Below are positions 1 to 7,385 of a stretch of DNA of 8,880 nt, in pieces; positions within the stretch are counted from its first letter, which is position 1; every line of letters begins with the position of its first letter. The notes under the pieces were generated by a model. The model was not told where the DNA came from. It saw only the letters and a list, made by a program, of their open reading frames with translations, and ran no database searches. This DNA is from JBEGTT01 sp041179245 (GTDB lineage: Bacteria > Pseudomonadota > Gammaproteobacteria > Burkholderiales > Rhodocyclaceae). Location: contig JBEGTT010000159.1 of the NCBI GenBank assembly GCA_041179245.1, positions 1-8,880 on the forward strand. The letters are read 5' to 3'. Both the position numbers and the translations under genes were made by a program.

Positions 1-122
1 ATTTACAAGCTGATATCAATAGCCACTTCCCGATAAAGGATATGCTGTTATTGAGCATGGGTATCCGAAGTTGTAAACTCCCCCAGTTGAAAACACCAAT
101 GAAGAAGCAATCAATTGTTTAA
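1..122 (+). CDS. Possible 3' end of an upstream reading frame (partial)
   Basis: The frame read from position 3 stays open for 39 codons up to a TAA at 120-122. Its C-terminus would read ...LKTPMKKQSIV. If real, its stop overlaps the TTG start of the histidine kinase (115) by 8 bases, an arrangement typical of translational coupling. The piece is too short to recognise a family, and an open stretch of this length arises by chance fairly often, so the call is tentative. An ATG at 99 in the same frame would give only a 7-residue peptide. Confidence 0.3.
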   Translation, partial: LQADINSHFPIKDMLLLSMGIRSCKLPQLKTPMKKQSIV

Positions 123-2691
123 ATCGGAAGCCACCTCATCGCGAAGACTGCGTGTGTTACTGCTGTTCGGCTTGGTTGTCGTCAACGTAATGGTGTGGGT
201 GTTGTCGGCACGTTTTTTATCCCAGAGCCGTCACCAACATGAACAAAGGGCGCGTACTGAAACGCTCAATATCACAAGTGCTTTGGATCAGAGCGTGTCG
301 GGTAGTGTGGAACGAATTGATCTTGCACTGCGCGCTGTCGTCGATGAGCTTGAACGTCAACTAGCCCACAACGGGATTAATGAGAAAGATGCAAACATCT
401 TTCTTGAACGTTACCAGAAGCGCCTGCCAGAACTCGAAGCATTCCGCGTGGCTGATGCTGATGGAAATGTTTTCCTTGGCAAAGGTGTTGTAAAGCAGGA
501 TCGAGTGAGCTGGGCTGATCGGGATTACTTCATTTACCACCGTGAGAATGCGGAAGGAAAACTGCATTTCAGAAAGCCTCGAGTCGGGAAAGTGGCAAAG
601 CAGTACATTGTCAATTTTTCGCACCGCTACAATTTTCCCGATGGCCGTTTTGCAGGCGTTGTTTCAGCCCCTATTGCAGTTGATCACCTTTACCATCTAC
701 TTACCCAATACAACATAGGACCCAAAGGTACCTTGATCCTGCGAGATGCCGACTTTGGGTTGATTGCGCGAACTCCCCAGATTCCGGATCAACCTGCGGG
801 ACAAATCGGCAATGCTGCTGTTTCTATGGATTTGCGCCAACTGGCAGAATCGGGGGTACTGAGTGCCACATACCACACCACTAATTCGCCGGATGGATTT
901 GAACGCATTCTTTCCTATAAACGTTTGGAGAGGGTTCCTGTTTACGCCATTGTGGGTACAGCCATAGATGATTATTTGCAGGGTTGGAAGATGGAGGTTT
1001 ACAAGACGACTGCACTGGCACTTGGTTTTCTGTCGCTTTCGGCTGTACTTGGAGCACTCTTGTTACGTTTGCTGAGCCGATCCGAGCAAGACCAAGCTCG
1101 ACTACGCCAGAGCGAAAAGCACTTGAAAACCATCATTGCCAATGAGCCTGAGTGCATCAAGATTGTCAGTGCTGAAGGCAATTTGCTGCAAATGAACGCA
1201 GCGGGTCTGGAGATGATCGAGGCTGACTCATTTGAACAGGTTGAGGGTCTACCTGTCTTAGCTGTCATTGCGCCTGAATACCAAGAGGTGTTCGCTGATG
1301 TGCATCGACGCGTGATGGCGGGTGAAGCGGTACAACAGGAATTTGAAGTGCTTGGACTGAAAGGTGGTCGACGACTCCTTGAAACACATGCCGTACCGAT
1401 GCAGACTAACGAAACGGTGGTTCATCTAGCTATTACCCGTGACATTACCGAACGCAAGGCAAACGAGAATGCGCTGAAACAGGCCAAAACGATAGCTGAA
1501 TCAGCAAACATCGCCAAAAGCCAGTTTCTCGCCACCATGTCACATGAAATCCGCACGCCCATGAACGGGATACTCGGCATGGCGCAATTGCTTCAGATGC
1601 CTGAGCTTAATGATTCGGAGCGCACTGAATTTGCCCGAACCATTCTGAATTCCGGCAAGACACTGATGACCCTGCTGAACGATATCTTGGATCTCTCAAA
1701 GGTCGAAGCCGGCAAACTGGAACTCAACCAAACCGCCTTCAATCCCAAGCAAGTGGTGGATGAGGTGGTGTCATTGTTTGCAGAACAAGCGCACGTTAAG
1801 GGTTTGGCGCTAGAAGCTACTTGGCACGGCACCACAGAACAGCGCTACAGGGGAGATGTCGTGCGTCTGCGTCAGATGATGTCGAATTTCATCAGTAATG
1901 CAATCAAATTTACCGCCAAGGGATTTGTGCGTCTTGACGTAACCCAACTCAATCGAGTGGGCGATCAATCCATGCTTGAGTTTGCAGTCTCTGATAGTGG
2001 TATAGGTATTTCGCCGGAGAATCTGGCAAATCTCTTTCAGCCGTTTACTCAAGCTGATAGTTCCACAACCCGTGAATATGGAGGCACGGGACTGGGGCTT
2101 TCCATCGTGAAGAGCCTAGCAAATCTCATGGGGGGGAAAGTGGGCGCCACAAGTGATCCCGGTATGGGGTCACGCTTCTGGTTTAGTATTCAGACAGAAG
2201 TGGTAAAACATGGTGATGAGGATGGAAGTGATGCCATGCTTAAACCAACTGCTACTTCGCATGCGCAGCACGTATCCAATTCGACCCTACCTATCCTGAT
2301 TGTGGATGACAACCCGACCAATAGAATTGTCGTCACGGGCATGCTTAAAAATATGGGCTGGCAGTCGGAAAGCGTTGAAAACGGCCAGTTGGCTGTTGAT
2401 CTTATTAAGCAAGGCAATCGGCCGGTGCTGGTATTGATGGACCTACAAATGCCTGTGATGGATGGGCTGACAGCCACTAGGGAAATTCGTCAGTGGGAGG
2501 CTGAGAACGCTAAAGTTCGCCTGCCCATCGTGGCCCTAACGGCAGATGCATTTGAAACCGATCAACAACGTTGCATCGAGGCCGGCATGGATGATTTTAT
2601 GGCTAAGCCAATTGATTTAGAAATCTTGAAAACGATGCTTGATAAATGGGTGACTTCTAAGCATTGGCTATGCGATCCGGATTTGGCCTAA
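115..2691 (+). CDS. Membrane hybrid sensor histidine kinase (Cache-like, PAS, HisKA, HATPase, REC)
   Basis: An 858-residue inner-membrane sensor kinase that should autophosphorylate on histidine in response to a periplasmic or cytoplasmic cue and pass the phosphate to its own receiver. Order: TM1 about 12-34; periplasmic Cache/PDC-like region about 35-295 with a DRDYF motif at 135-139; TM2 about 299-320; PAS about 333-448 ending in DITERK; HisKA with the H-box SHEIRTPMNG (phosphoacceptor His477); HATPase_c with N-box Asn595, G1 box DSGIGIS from Asp627, FQPFTQAD, and G2 box GGTGLGLS from Gly656; a C-terminal receiver with acidic pair Asp731/Asp732, phosphoacceptor Asp776 (MDLQMPVMDG), Thr809 and Lys831. 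All catalytic residues are present. There is no C-terminal HPt, so a separate HPt is needed for a full relay. The start is TTG at 115: an in-frame TGA lies at 100-102, and the next in-frame ATG (190) would cut into TM1. GAAGAAG at 101-107 is only a weak ribosome site. The ligand cannot be read from the sequence. Confidence 0.95.
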   Translation: MFKSEATSSRRLRVLLLFGLVVVNVMVWVLSARFLSQSRHQHEQRARTETLNITSALDQSVSGSVERIDLALRAVVDELERQLAHNGINEKDANIFLERYQKRLPELEAFRVADADGNVFLGKGVVKQDRVSWADRDYFIYHRENAEGKLHFRKPRVGKVAKQYIVNFSHRYNFPDGRFAGVVSAPIAVDHLYHLLTQYNIGPKGTLILRDADFGLIARTPQIPDQPAGQIGNAAVSMDLRQLAESGVLSATYHTTNSPDGFERILSYKRLERVPVYAIVGTAIDDYLQGWKMEVYKTTALALGFLSLSAVLGALLLRLLSRSEQDQARLRQSEKHLKTIIANEPECIKIVSAEGNLLQMNAAGLEMIEADSFEQVEGLPVLAVIAPEYQEVFADVHRRVMAGEAVQQEFEVLGLKGGRRLLETHAVPMQTNETVVHLAITRDITERKANENALKQAKTIAESANIAKSQFLATMSHEIRTPMNGILGMAQLLQMPELNDSERTEFARTILNSGKTLMTLLNDILDLSKVEAGKLELNQTAFNPKQVVDEVVSLFAEQAHVKGLALEATWHGTTEQRYRGDVVRLRQMMSNFISNAIKFTAKGFVRLDVTQLNRVGDQSMLEFAVSDSGIGISPENLANLFQPFTQADSSTTREYGGTGLGLSIVKSLANLMGGKVGATSDPGMGSRFWFSIQTEVVKHGDEDGSDAMLKPTATSHAQHVSNSTLPILIVDDNPTNRIVVTGMLKNMGWQSESVENGQLAVDLIKQGNRPVLVLMDLQMPVMDGLTATREIRQWEAENAKVRLPIVALTADAFETDQQRCIEAGMDDFMAKPIDLEILKTMLDKWVTSKHWLCDPDLA

Positions 2692-2706
2692 TTCCCATTA
2701 TTAAAT

Positions 2707-2728
2707 AATTTCGCCCTTGGTCGAAATT
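2707..2728. repeat. 22-bp perfect-armed dyad between kinase and GGDEF-EAL gene
   Basis: Seven-base perfect inverted arms, AATTTCG (2707-2713) and CGAAATT (2722-2728), flank the 8-base centre CCCTTGGT, which itself contains CC and GG that can pair with one mismatch. No T-run follows on either strand, so this is not a typical intrinsic terminator. It could be an operator for the downstream gene or an RNA hairpin between two cotranscribed genes. The dyad is seen directly; its function is inferred. Confidence 0.4.
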
Positions 2729-2819
2729 GAGTGAAAATTCAACTGCGATTTTCTCCCTCCGATTCTTCTGCTTAGCTGATCGTGTTGATATTAATAATAG
2801 TTACTGTTTGGAACAGCCA

Positions 2820-5621
2820 ATGTACGTTAGCCGCTTTCGGAAGATGTCACTCAAAACGAAACTGACTTTTTTCAATTTGTTTGTTTTTCTGATCGGCGTC
2901 TGGTCGTTGGCTTGGTACTCCACCTCACTTCTACGTGGTGAGATGGAACAGCAGTTGGGTAATCAGCAGTTATCAACTGTTTCAATGTTGGCCTCTAATA
3001 TCAATGAAGGTTTGGAAGACCGCTTGGGCGCTCTAGAACTGATTGCTAAGGCCATCACCCCTGCGATGATAGCTAAGCCTTCAGATCTGCAAGATTTTCT
3101 AGATCGTCGCCAGTTACTTCACAAACTGTTCAACAACGGCTTTTTTGTTACTCGGATTGATGGGGTGACAATTGCCGATTTTCCTCGTTCTGCAGGGCGT
3201 CTCGGGATTAATTATGGCGATCGAGATTTTATCGTTACTGTTCTTGAAGGAAACAAATCAAGCGTCGGCACCCCGATAATGGGCAAGGTTCTGCATAAGC
3301 CAGTGTTTGCCATGGCGACACCTGTTCGAGATGATCAAGGGAAAGTTATTGCGGTGCTGTCAGGGTCAATTGATTTAGGGTACCCAAATTTTCTTGGCAA
3401 GGTTACCGGCAGCAAGTTTGGGGAAACAGGCGGCTATCTTCTGGTTGCCCCGAAGCAAAGGCTTGGCATTACGGGAACCGACCAATATTTCTCGATGAAA
3501 ACAATGCCTGAACCTGGGGTAAATCCATTATTGGACCGCTACGTGTCTGGATTCGAGGGGTTTGGTACGGTCATTGACTCTCGCGGTATAAGCATACTAT
3601 CCGCCGCCAAAGGTGTTCCCGCTGCGGGATGGATACTGATTGCCAGAATACCTGCGAGCGAAGCCTTGGCACCAATCAACACGATGCAAAAACGCATTTT
3701 ATTGGCCACATTGATTTTTACTCTTGCTGCAGGACTCCTCATTTGGCTGATAACGTGGCGACAGCTAAATCTACAGCTTTCGCCAATGATAGCTGCTACT
3801 AAAATGATCGAATCAGCTTCACTTGAGTCAGAGCGACTAAAACCTTTGCCTATTCGCAGCCAAGATGAAATTGGCCTACTGATTTCTAGTTTTAATCGCT
3901 TGCTAGAAATATTGCAGCAACGAGACGAGTATCAGAGAGCACTGCTCGACAACTTCCCATTCGCGGTTTGGCTTAAGGACACTGAGTGCCGTTTTCTTGC
4001 GGTCAACGAAGGGTTTATTCGTATTTTTGGCGCACGTAATTCCAACGACCTAATCGGCAAGTCAGATTTTGACGTCTCTCCGCAGGAGTTGGCTGAAAGC
4101 TACCGCGCAGACGATTGCGCAGTCATGGCATCGCGTCAGAAGAAGCATATTGAAGAAGAAATACTGACGGATGGTGTACGAAAGTGGTTTGAAACGTACA
4201 AAGCACCTGTGGTAAATGATGAGGGTGAACTACTCGGTACAGTGGGGTTTGCACGAGATATTACCGAACGAAAAGTCGCAGCCGACCAGATAGCGCAGTT
4301 GGCGTTCTATGATGTTCTGACAGAGCTACCAAACCGACGATTGATGCTGGATCGCCTTGGTTTGGCTTTGACCAGCAGTGCTCGACATGCGGGGCAAGGC
4401 GCACTCATGTTGATTGACCTAGACAATTTTAAAGCACTCAACGATACACTCGGACACGCGGTTGGCGACCAGCTGTTGATTGAAGCTGCGTCCCGCCTTG
4501 CCGCAACAATTCGTGAAGGTGATACCGTTGCCCGACTTGGTGGTGATGAATTTGTAATTATCCTTGGGGATCTTGAAGAGGGTGAACAAGGGGCTGTTCA
4601 AGCTGGACTTGTTGCCAAAAAAATCCTAGAAGGATTAGCCAAACCCTACAGACTTGTAATGAAGTCAAACGGTGAGAGTGTCGGCGAAATTACTCACGAA
4701 TGCACGTCCAGCATCGGTGTTACTCTGTTCAGCGGCCAATCCATCTCCGGCGATGAATTGCTCAAACGTGCCGATACAGCGATGTATCAAGCCAAGGCGG
4801 CAGGACGTAACACGCTGCGTTTCTTTGATCCCAAAATGCAGGCGGCACTGAATGAGCGTGCCGCAATGGAAATTGATTTGCGCAAGGCGATTGTGGAGAA
4901 CCAATTCGTTCTACATTATCAGGCTCAAGTCGATTCGGCGGGCCTCGTGACGGGTGCAGAAGTTCTGGTTCGCTGGCAACACCCTAAGCATGGACTTGTT
5001 TATCCGGCGATGTTTATCCCGTTAGCCGAAGAAACCGGACTTATTCTTCCTCTTGGCCACTGGGTACTGTCAAAAGCCAGCCAGCAGCTGGCAGAATGGG
5101 CAAAAAAACCAGATAGAACTCACCTTGCTTTAGCCGTCAATGTCAGCGCCCGACAATTTAGTTTGCCAAACTTCGTTGAGCAATTGTTGTCGATAATAGA
5201 TTTCGCTGCGACGCCTGCGGCACAATTAAAATTGGAGTTCACGGAAAGTCTGCTGCTTGAGAATACAGAAGACACAATTATCAAGATGATGGCTTTGAAA
5301 GCCCGGGGAATAGGCTTTTCAATCGATGACTTTGGTACTGGCTATTCGTCCCTTTCTTACCTGAAGCGACTGCCGCTGGATCAGCTAAAGATTGACCAAT
5401 CGTTTGTTCGAGACATACTCACTGATCCAAACGATAGTGCCATAGCCCATACCGTGGTGAGCCTAGCCAATAGTCTTGGGTTAGGAGTTATTGCAGAAGG
5501 TGTCGAGACGGAGGATCAATTGCATGCACTTGCCAACATCGGGTGTCGCGCATATCAGGGGTATCTATTCTCTCGCCCAGTACCAATAGAAGAATTTGAG
5601 GCATTACTGAACCACGCATAA
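2820..5621 (+). CDS. Membrane GGDEF-EAL cyclic-di-GMP enzyme (Cache, HAMP, PAS)
   Basis: A 933-residue inner-membrane protein expected to make and/or degrade cyclic di-GMP. Numbered from ATG 2820: TM1 about 14-35; periplasmic Cache-like domain about 40-285 with DRDF at 134-137; TM2 about 293-312; HAMP about 312-368; PAS about 373-485 ending in DITERK; GGDEF about 490-655; EAL about 675-930. The GGDEF motif is intact at 574-578, metal-binding Asp533 is present, and an RxxD product-inhibition site (Arg565-Asp568) sits the usual five residues before it. The EAL signature reads EVL (714-716). The catalytic set appears complete: Glu714, Asn774, Glu806, Asp836/Asp837 (DDFGTG), Lys857, Glu893, Gln913. 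Both activities are therefore plausible; many such proteins use only one. The frame also opens at TTG 2727 (964 residues), but those 31 extra residues precede a normal membrane N-terminus and that codon lies inside a dyad. ATG 2820 has a weak GGA seven bases upstream and was preferred. Confidence 0.93.
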   Translation: MYVSRFRKMSLKTKLTFFNLFVFLIGVWSLAWYSTSLLRGEMEQQLGNQQLSTVSMLASNINEGLEDRLGALELIAKAITPAMIAKPSDLQDFLDRRQLLHKLFNNGFFVTRIDGVTIADFPRSAGRLGINYGDRDFIVTVLEGNKSSVGTPIMGKVLHKPVFAMATPVRDDQGKVIAVLSGSIDLGYPNFLGKVTGSKFGETGGYLLVAPKQRLGITGTDQYFSMKTMPEPGVNPLLDRYVSGFEGFGTVIDSRGISILSAAKGVPAAGWILIARIPASEALAPINTMQKRILLATLIFTLAAGLLIWLITWRQLNLQLSPMIAATKMIESASLESERLKPLPIRSQDEIGLLISSFNRLLEILQQRDEYQRALLDNFPFAVWLKDTECRFLAVNEGFIRIFGARNSNDLIGKSDFDVSPQELAESYRADDCAVMASRQKKHIEEEILTDGVRKWFETYKAPVVNDEGELLGTVGFARDITERKVAADQIAQLAFYDVLTELPNRRLMLDRLGLALTSSARHAGQGALMLIDLDNFKALNDTLGHAVGDQLLIEAASRLAATIREGDTVARLGGDEFVIILGDLEEGEQGAVQAGLVAKKILEGLAKPYRLVMKSNGESVGEITHECTSSIGVTLFSGQSISGDELLKRADTAMYQAKAAGRNTLRFFDPKMQAALNERAAMEIDLRKAIVENQFVLHYQAQVDSAGLVTGAEVLVRWQHPKHGLVYPAMFIPLAEETGLILPLGHWVLSKASQQLAEWAKKPDRTHLALAVNVSARQFSLPNFVEQLLSIIDFAATPAAQLKLEFTESLLLENTEDTIIKMMALKARGIGFSIDDFGTGYSSLSYLKRLPLDQLKIDQSFVRDILTDPNDSAIAHTVVSLANSLGLGVIAEGVETEDQLHALANIGCRAYQGYLFSRPVPIEEFEALLNHA

Positions 5622-5625
5622 CATC

Positions 5626-6099
5626 GTGGCAGTTTCGTGCCCATTTCTACTGATGATGAATAGAAATAGGTTGGCTGCTTTTTTATTTCTCAACACTAGG
5701 CATCTTAATGAGTTTTATCACCTTGCCAAGATGATCCCAAAGACAGAACTTAATAGTGCTGATGATGATAAAGGTGCCAAGATAGCGCTGCTGTTCGCCT
5801 TGGCCGCTGAGCGCACTGCGCATTTCTATGAGCACGGTAGTTTTGCCAAAGATAGCCAATACGGAAGTCTAGCCAGCAGTTGGCTTCATAGGTCAAAAAG
5901 GACACTGTCGAGCCAGAACATTAAGCATCTGGTTGCTTTGAGTGATCAGGTAGCCAGTCAAATTACGGGCACCCTGTCGCGTGAAGCTGGACTGTTTGTC
6001 TCGCATGAATTACAGCAGGCACTTGACCCGAGTTTCCAGTCTGAACCCGCTATTGCCATCATGGCTGAGTGTGAGCGGGTTTATTTTTCAAACGAGTAG
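5626..6099 (+). CDS. Hypothetical protein, about 157 residues, downstream of GGDEF-EAL gene
   Basis: I do not recognise this protein. It begins 4 bases after the GGDEF-EAL stop on the same strand, so cotranscription is likely. The start is uncertain: GTG 5626 gives 157 residues, ATG 5653 or 5656 about 147, ATG 5731 about 122. None has a clear Shine-Dalgarno, which fits translational coupling. The product looks soluble and mostly helical, with Ala- and Leu-rich stretches (IALLFALAAERTAHFYEHG) and no convincing signal peptide, membrane span, Cys pair, HPt motif or helix-turn-helix. The reading is coherent to a TAG at 6097-6099. From position it might be a partner or adaptor of the c-di-GMP enzyme, but nothing in the protein itself shows that. 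Confidence 0.6.
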   Translation: MAVSCPFLLMMNRNRLAAFLFLNTRHLNEFYHLAKMIPKTELNSADDDKGAKIALLFALAAERTAHFYEHGSFAKDSQYGSLASSWLHRSKRTLSSQNIKHLVALSDQVASQITGTLSREAGLFVSHELQQALDPSFQSEPAIAIMAECERVYFSNE

Positions 6100-6117
6100 G
6101 TATGTTGTTTCCATTGA

Positions 6118-6136
6118 GGCATCCTGTCGGGATGTC
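6118..6136. repeat. Short hairpin after the hypothetical gene
   Basis: GGCATCC (6118-6124) and GGATGTC (6130-6136) pair over seven positions, counting one G-U wobble, around the 5-base loop TGTCG. It lies 19 bases beyond the upstream stop codon, where a terminator could sit. No T-tract follows, so at most it is a weak or factor-assisted terminator or an mRNA 3'-end stabiliser. Confidence 0.3.
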
Positions 6137-6270
6137 CGACAAGTTCAACTAACAAGGATTTCTTGCCAGTTTGATCTGTCTGGAAACTTAGACTTCTTCA
6201 TCGCAGAACCCCTCATCCATAACTGAGAAAATTCTACTTCTGATTCCCCTTAACCTACGGGGGGATTACC

Positions 6271-6314
6271 GACGGAGCTATAGCCGTAAAGCGCCGTCAG
6301 CTAAAGTTCGACGG
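6271..6314. repeat. Cluster of alternating GACGG / CCGTC inverted repeats
   Basis: GACGG occurs at 6271-6275 and 6310-6314, with its complement CCGTC at 6294-6298 and CCGT at 6284-6287. The central copy can pair with either flanking copy, giving mutually exclusive hairpins. The segment 6272-6287 also holds the perfect 8-base palindrome GCTATAGC. The pairings are visible directly. Whether this is an RNA structure, a recombination site or simply part of the G+C-rich remnant is unknown. Confidence 0.35.
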
Positions 6315-6419
6315 TGGCCCTCCTGATCCGTAGCGACACCCAAACCTACCGCGACGAAGAACTCAACAAGGACGGGGCCGAGAGCCTATTTATTCTTGGG
6401 AAAGCCATCTGGGCCGGTG

Positions 6420-6439
6420 ACGAGTTGTTTAAGACTCGT
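6420..6439. repeat. Perfect 6-bp hairpin between convergent genes
   Basis: ACGAGT (6420-6425) and ACTCGT (6434-6439) are perfect complements around an 8-base loop. The hairpin lies between the end of the hypothetical gene (+) and the end of the response-regulator gene (-). Neither strand has a T-run after it, so a bidirectional terminator role is only a possibility. It also falls within the possible gene remnant. Confidence 0.3.
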
Positions 6440-6530
6440 TATTGCCTATTCCGCGTTTGCTAAATGCCAAATTTTTCTCTAGATACGCTGTGTCAAATGA
6501 ACAGCTCCCCCACACCAGCTTGATAGCTTA

Positions 6531-7235
6531 CTAATCCTGAACTGGTTTTGGTTTGGTTTTGCGGGCGTTTGTTTTTACCCGGATTTTATAGTGTTCGATA
6601 GCGGCGAGCGCTTGAGCACGACTGGAAACGCCCAAGGCTTTGAAAATGGCATTGAAGTGTGATTTGACTGTCCCTTCTCCAATCCCAAGGCGTTCTCCGA
6701 TTTCTTTATTTGTACTGCCGCTACTGAGCAGATTGAGTAAGTCTATTTGCCGTTCAGTCAGGCCATAGGCGCGGGCTTTTAAGCCATTTCCCTTGATTGG
6801 GGGTGAAATACGGTGGATTTCAGCAGCACCAAAGGAATCCGCTAACTGGGGTTCTGTCCAATACTCCTGACCTTCCGTGATTCGGGAAATGGCATTGAGT
6901 AATTCTTCGCTGGTCAGGCGTTTTGAAATAAACCCAGATGCGCCGCCTGCTTTGGCTCGGCATATCGTCGCGTTGTCGTCATAGGCTGAAAGGATGGCGA
7001 CATGGCAGTTAGGTTTGGTTTTTTTGATGGCGGCAAGGCAGGCAAATCCATCCATATCCGGTAGTGCAAGATCCAGCAAAACCAAATCAATCCCCCGACA
7101 CTCCCTGACTATTTCTAGTGCTGATTCAGCATCAGCGGCACTGACTAGATCAACCGGGCGGTCCAGTTTGCTTAACTGGATCGCCAGACTTTCCCGGAGA
7201 AAGGCATGGTCATCGACGACGAGAACTCGGATCAT
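6531..7235 (-). CDS. NarL/FixJ-family response regulator (REC + LuxR-type HTH)
   Basis: A 234-residue cytoplasmic transcription regulator. An N-terminal receiver at about 1-120 has the acidic pair Asp8/Asp9, phosphoacceptor Asp55 (LVLLDLALPDMDG), Ser83 and Lys105, all in the expected places. After a linker, a LuxR-type helix-turn-helix spans about 159-218, with GLTERQIDLLNLL, then NKEIGERLGIGEGTVKSH, which is the recognition-helix region, and LGVSSRAQALA. A basic Lys/Arg-rich tail follows. The length is normal for the family. The start at 7235 directly precedes the canonical IRVLVVDDH strand, but no good Shine-Dalgarno lies upstream. No kinase gene adjoins it. It is divergent from the HPt/HD-GYP gene across 151 bases, which suggests that it receives phosphate from that HPt and/or controls that promoter (inference). 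Its targets are unknown. Confidence 0.94.
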   Translation of the reverse strand: MIRVLVVDDHAFLRESLAIQLSKLDRPVDLVSAADAESALEIVRECRGIDLVLLDLALPDMDGFACLAAIKKTKPNCHVAILSAYDDNATICRAKAGGASGFISKRLTSEELLNAISRITEGQEYWTEPQLADSFGAAEIHRISPPIKGNGLKARAYGLTERQIDLLNLLSSGSTNKEIGERLGIGEGTVKSHFNAIFKALGVSSRAQALAAIEHYKIRVKTNARKTKPKPVQD

Positions 7236-7280
7236 GTGGATAGGTTGCTGAAATCAAGGTCATTTATTTTGCATTTTATA

Positions 7281-7385
7281 GGAGATGGGCGCAACCTTGG
7301 CGAATAGGCACAGGTAGCTGAGTACCCACGATTGCTTATCCATCCGCTAAACTTGCGCGCATTACACTACAAAAGGGAGATGGGC
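7281..7385 (+). repeat. 10-bp direct repeat GGAGATGGGC, two copies 95 bp apart
   Basis: Identical copies lie at 7281-7290 and 7376-7385. The first falls directly between the candidate -35 and -10 of the regulator promoter. The second contains the Shine-Dalgarno of the HPt/HD-GYP gene and ends one base before its ATG. The identity is exact. A role as paired binding sites is inferred; the second copy may simply reflect ribosome-binding sequence. Confidence 0.35.
7375..7379 (+). promoter_or_regulatory. Ribosome binding site of the HPt/HD-GYP gene
   Basis: GGGAG sits seven bases before the ATG at 7387. It is the clearest Shine-Dalgarno in the window and fixes the start of this gene. Confidence 0.7.

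Larger units (their letters stand above)
6244..6463 (+). pseudogene. Possible degraded gene remnant, G+C-rich, in two frames
   Basis: This gap between convergent genes contains two adjoining coding-like pieces. One frame is open from 6244 to a TAG at 6331-6333 and reads YGGITDGAIAVKRRQLKFDG in its middle. A second frame is open from 6305 to a TAA at 6461-6463 and contains TYRDEELNKDGAESL followed by FILGKAIWAGDELFK. A single frame change near 6305-6315 would join them. By my count G+C over 6311-6380 is about 63%, against about 41% over 6151-6230, which suggests a different origin. I do not recognise the protein. It could instead be a genuine 49-residue ORF beginning at GTG 6314, or chance. 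No complete mobile-element end was found around it. Confidence 0.3.

Noticed and set aside
361..624. Minus-strand 87-codon frame inside the kinase gene
   Set aside because: It lies entirely opposite the sensor domain of a well-supported gene, with no motif or ribosome site.
2727..2819. TTG start for the GGDEF-EAL protein, adding 31 residues
   Set aside because: The extra residues do not resemble a signal or membrane N-terminus, the TTG sits in an inverted repeat, and ATG 2820 gives a typical TM1 position.
5981..6226. Open frame of 81 codons overlapping the end of the hypothetical gene
   Set aside because: It lies mostly within the better-supported frame 5626-6099, has no ribosome site and shows no protein-like motifs.
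6250..6320. Integron attC-like site
   Set aside because: Short inverted repeats are present, but I could not find a matched pair of RYYYAAC and GTTRRRY core sites, and no integrase is nearby.
6100..6530. Intrinsic terminators for the two convergent genes
   Set aside because: Hairpins exist at 6118-6136 and 6420-6439, but none is followed by a T-run on the relevant strand.
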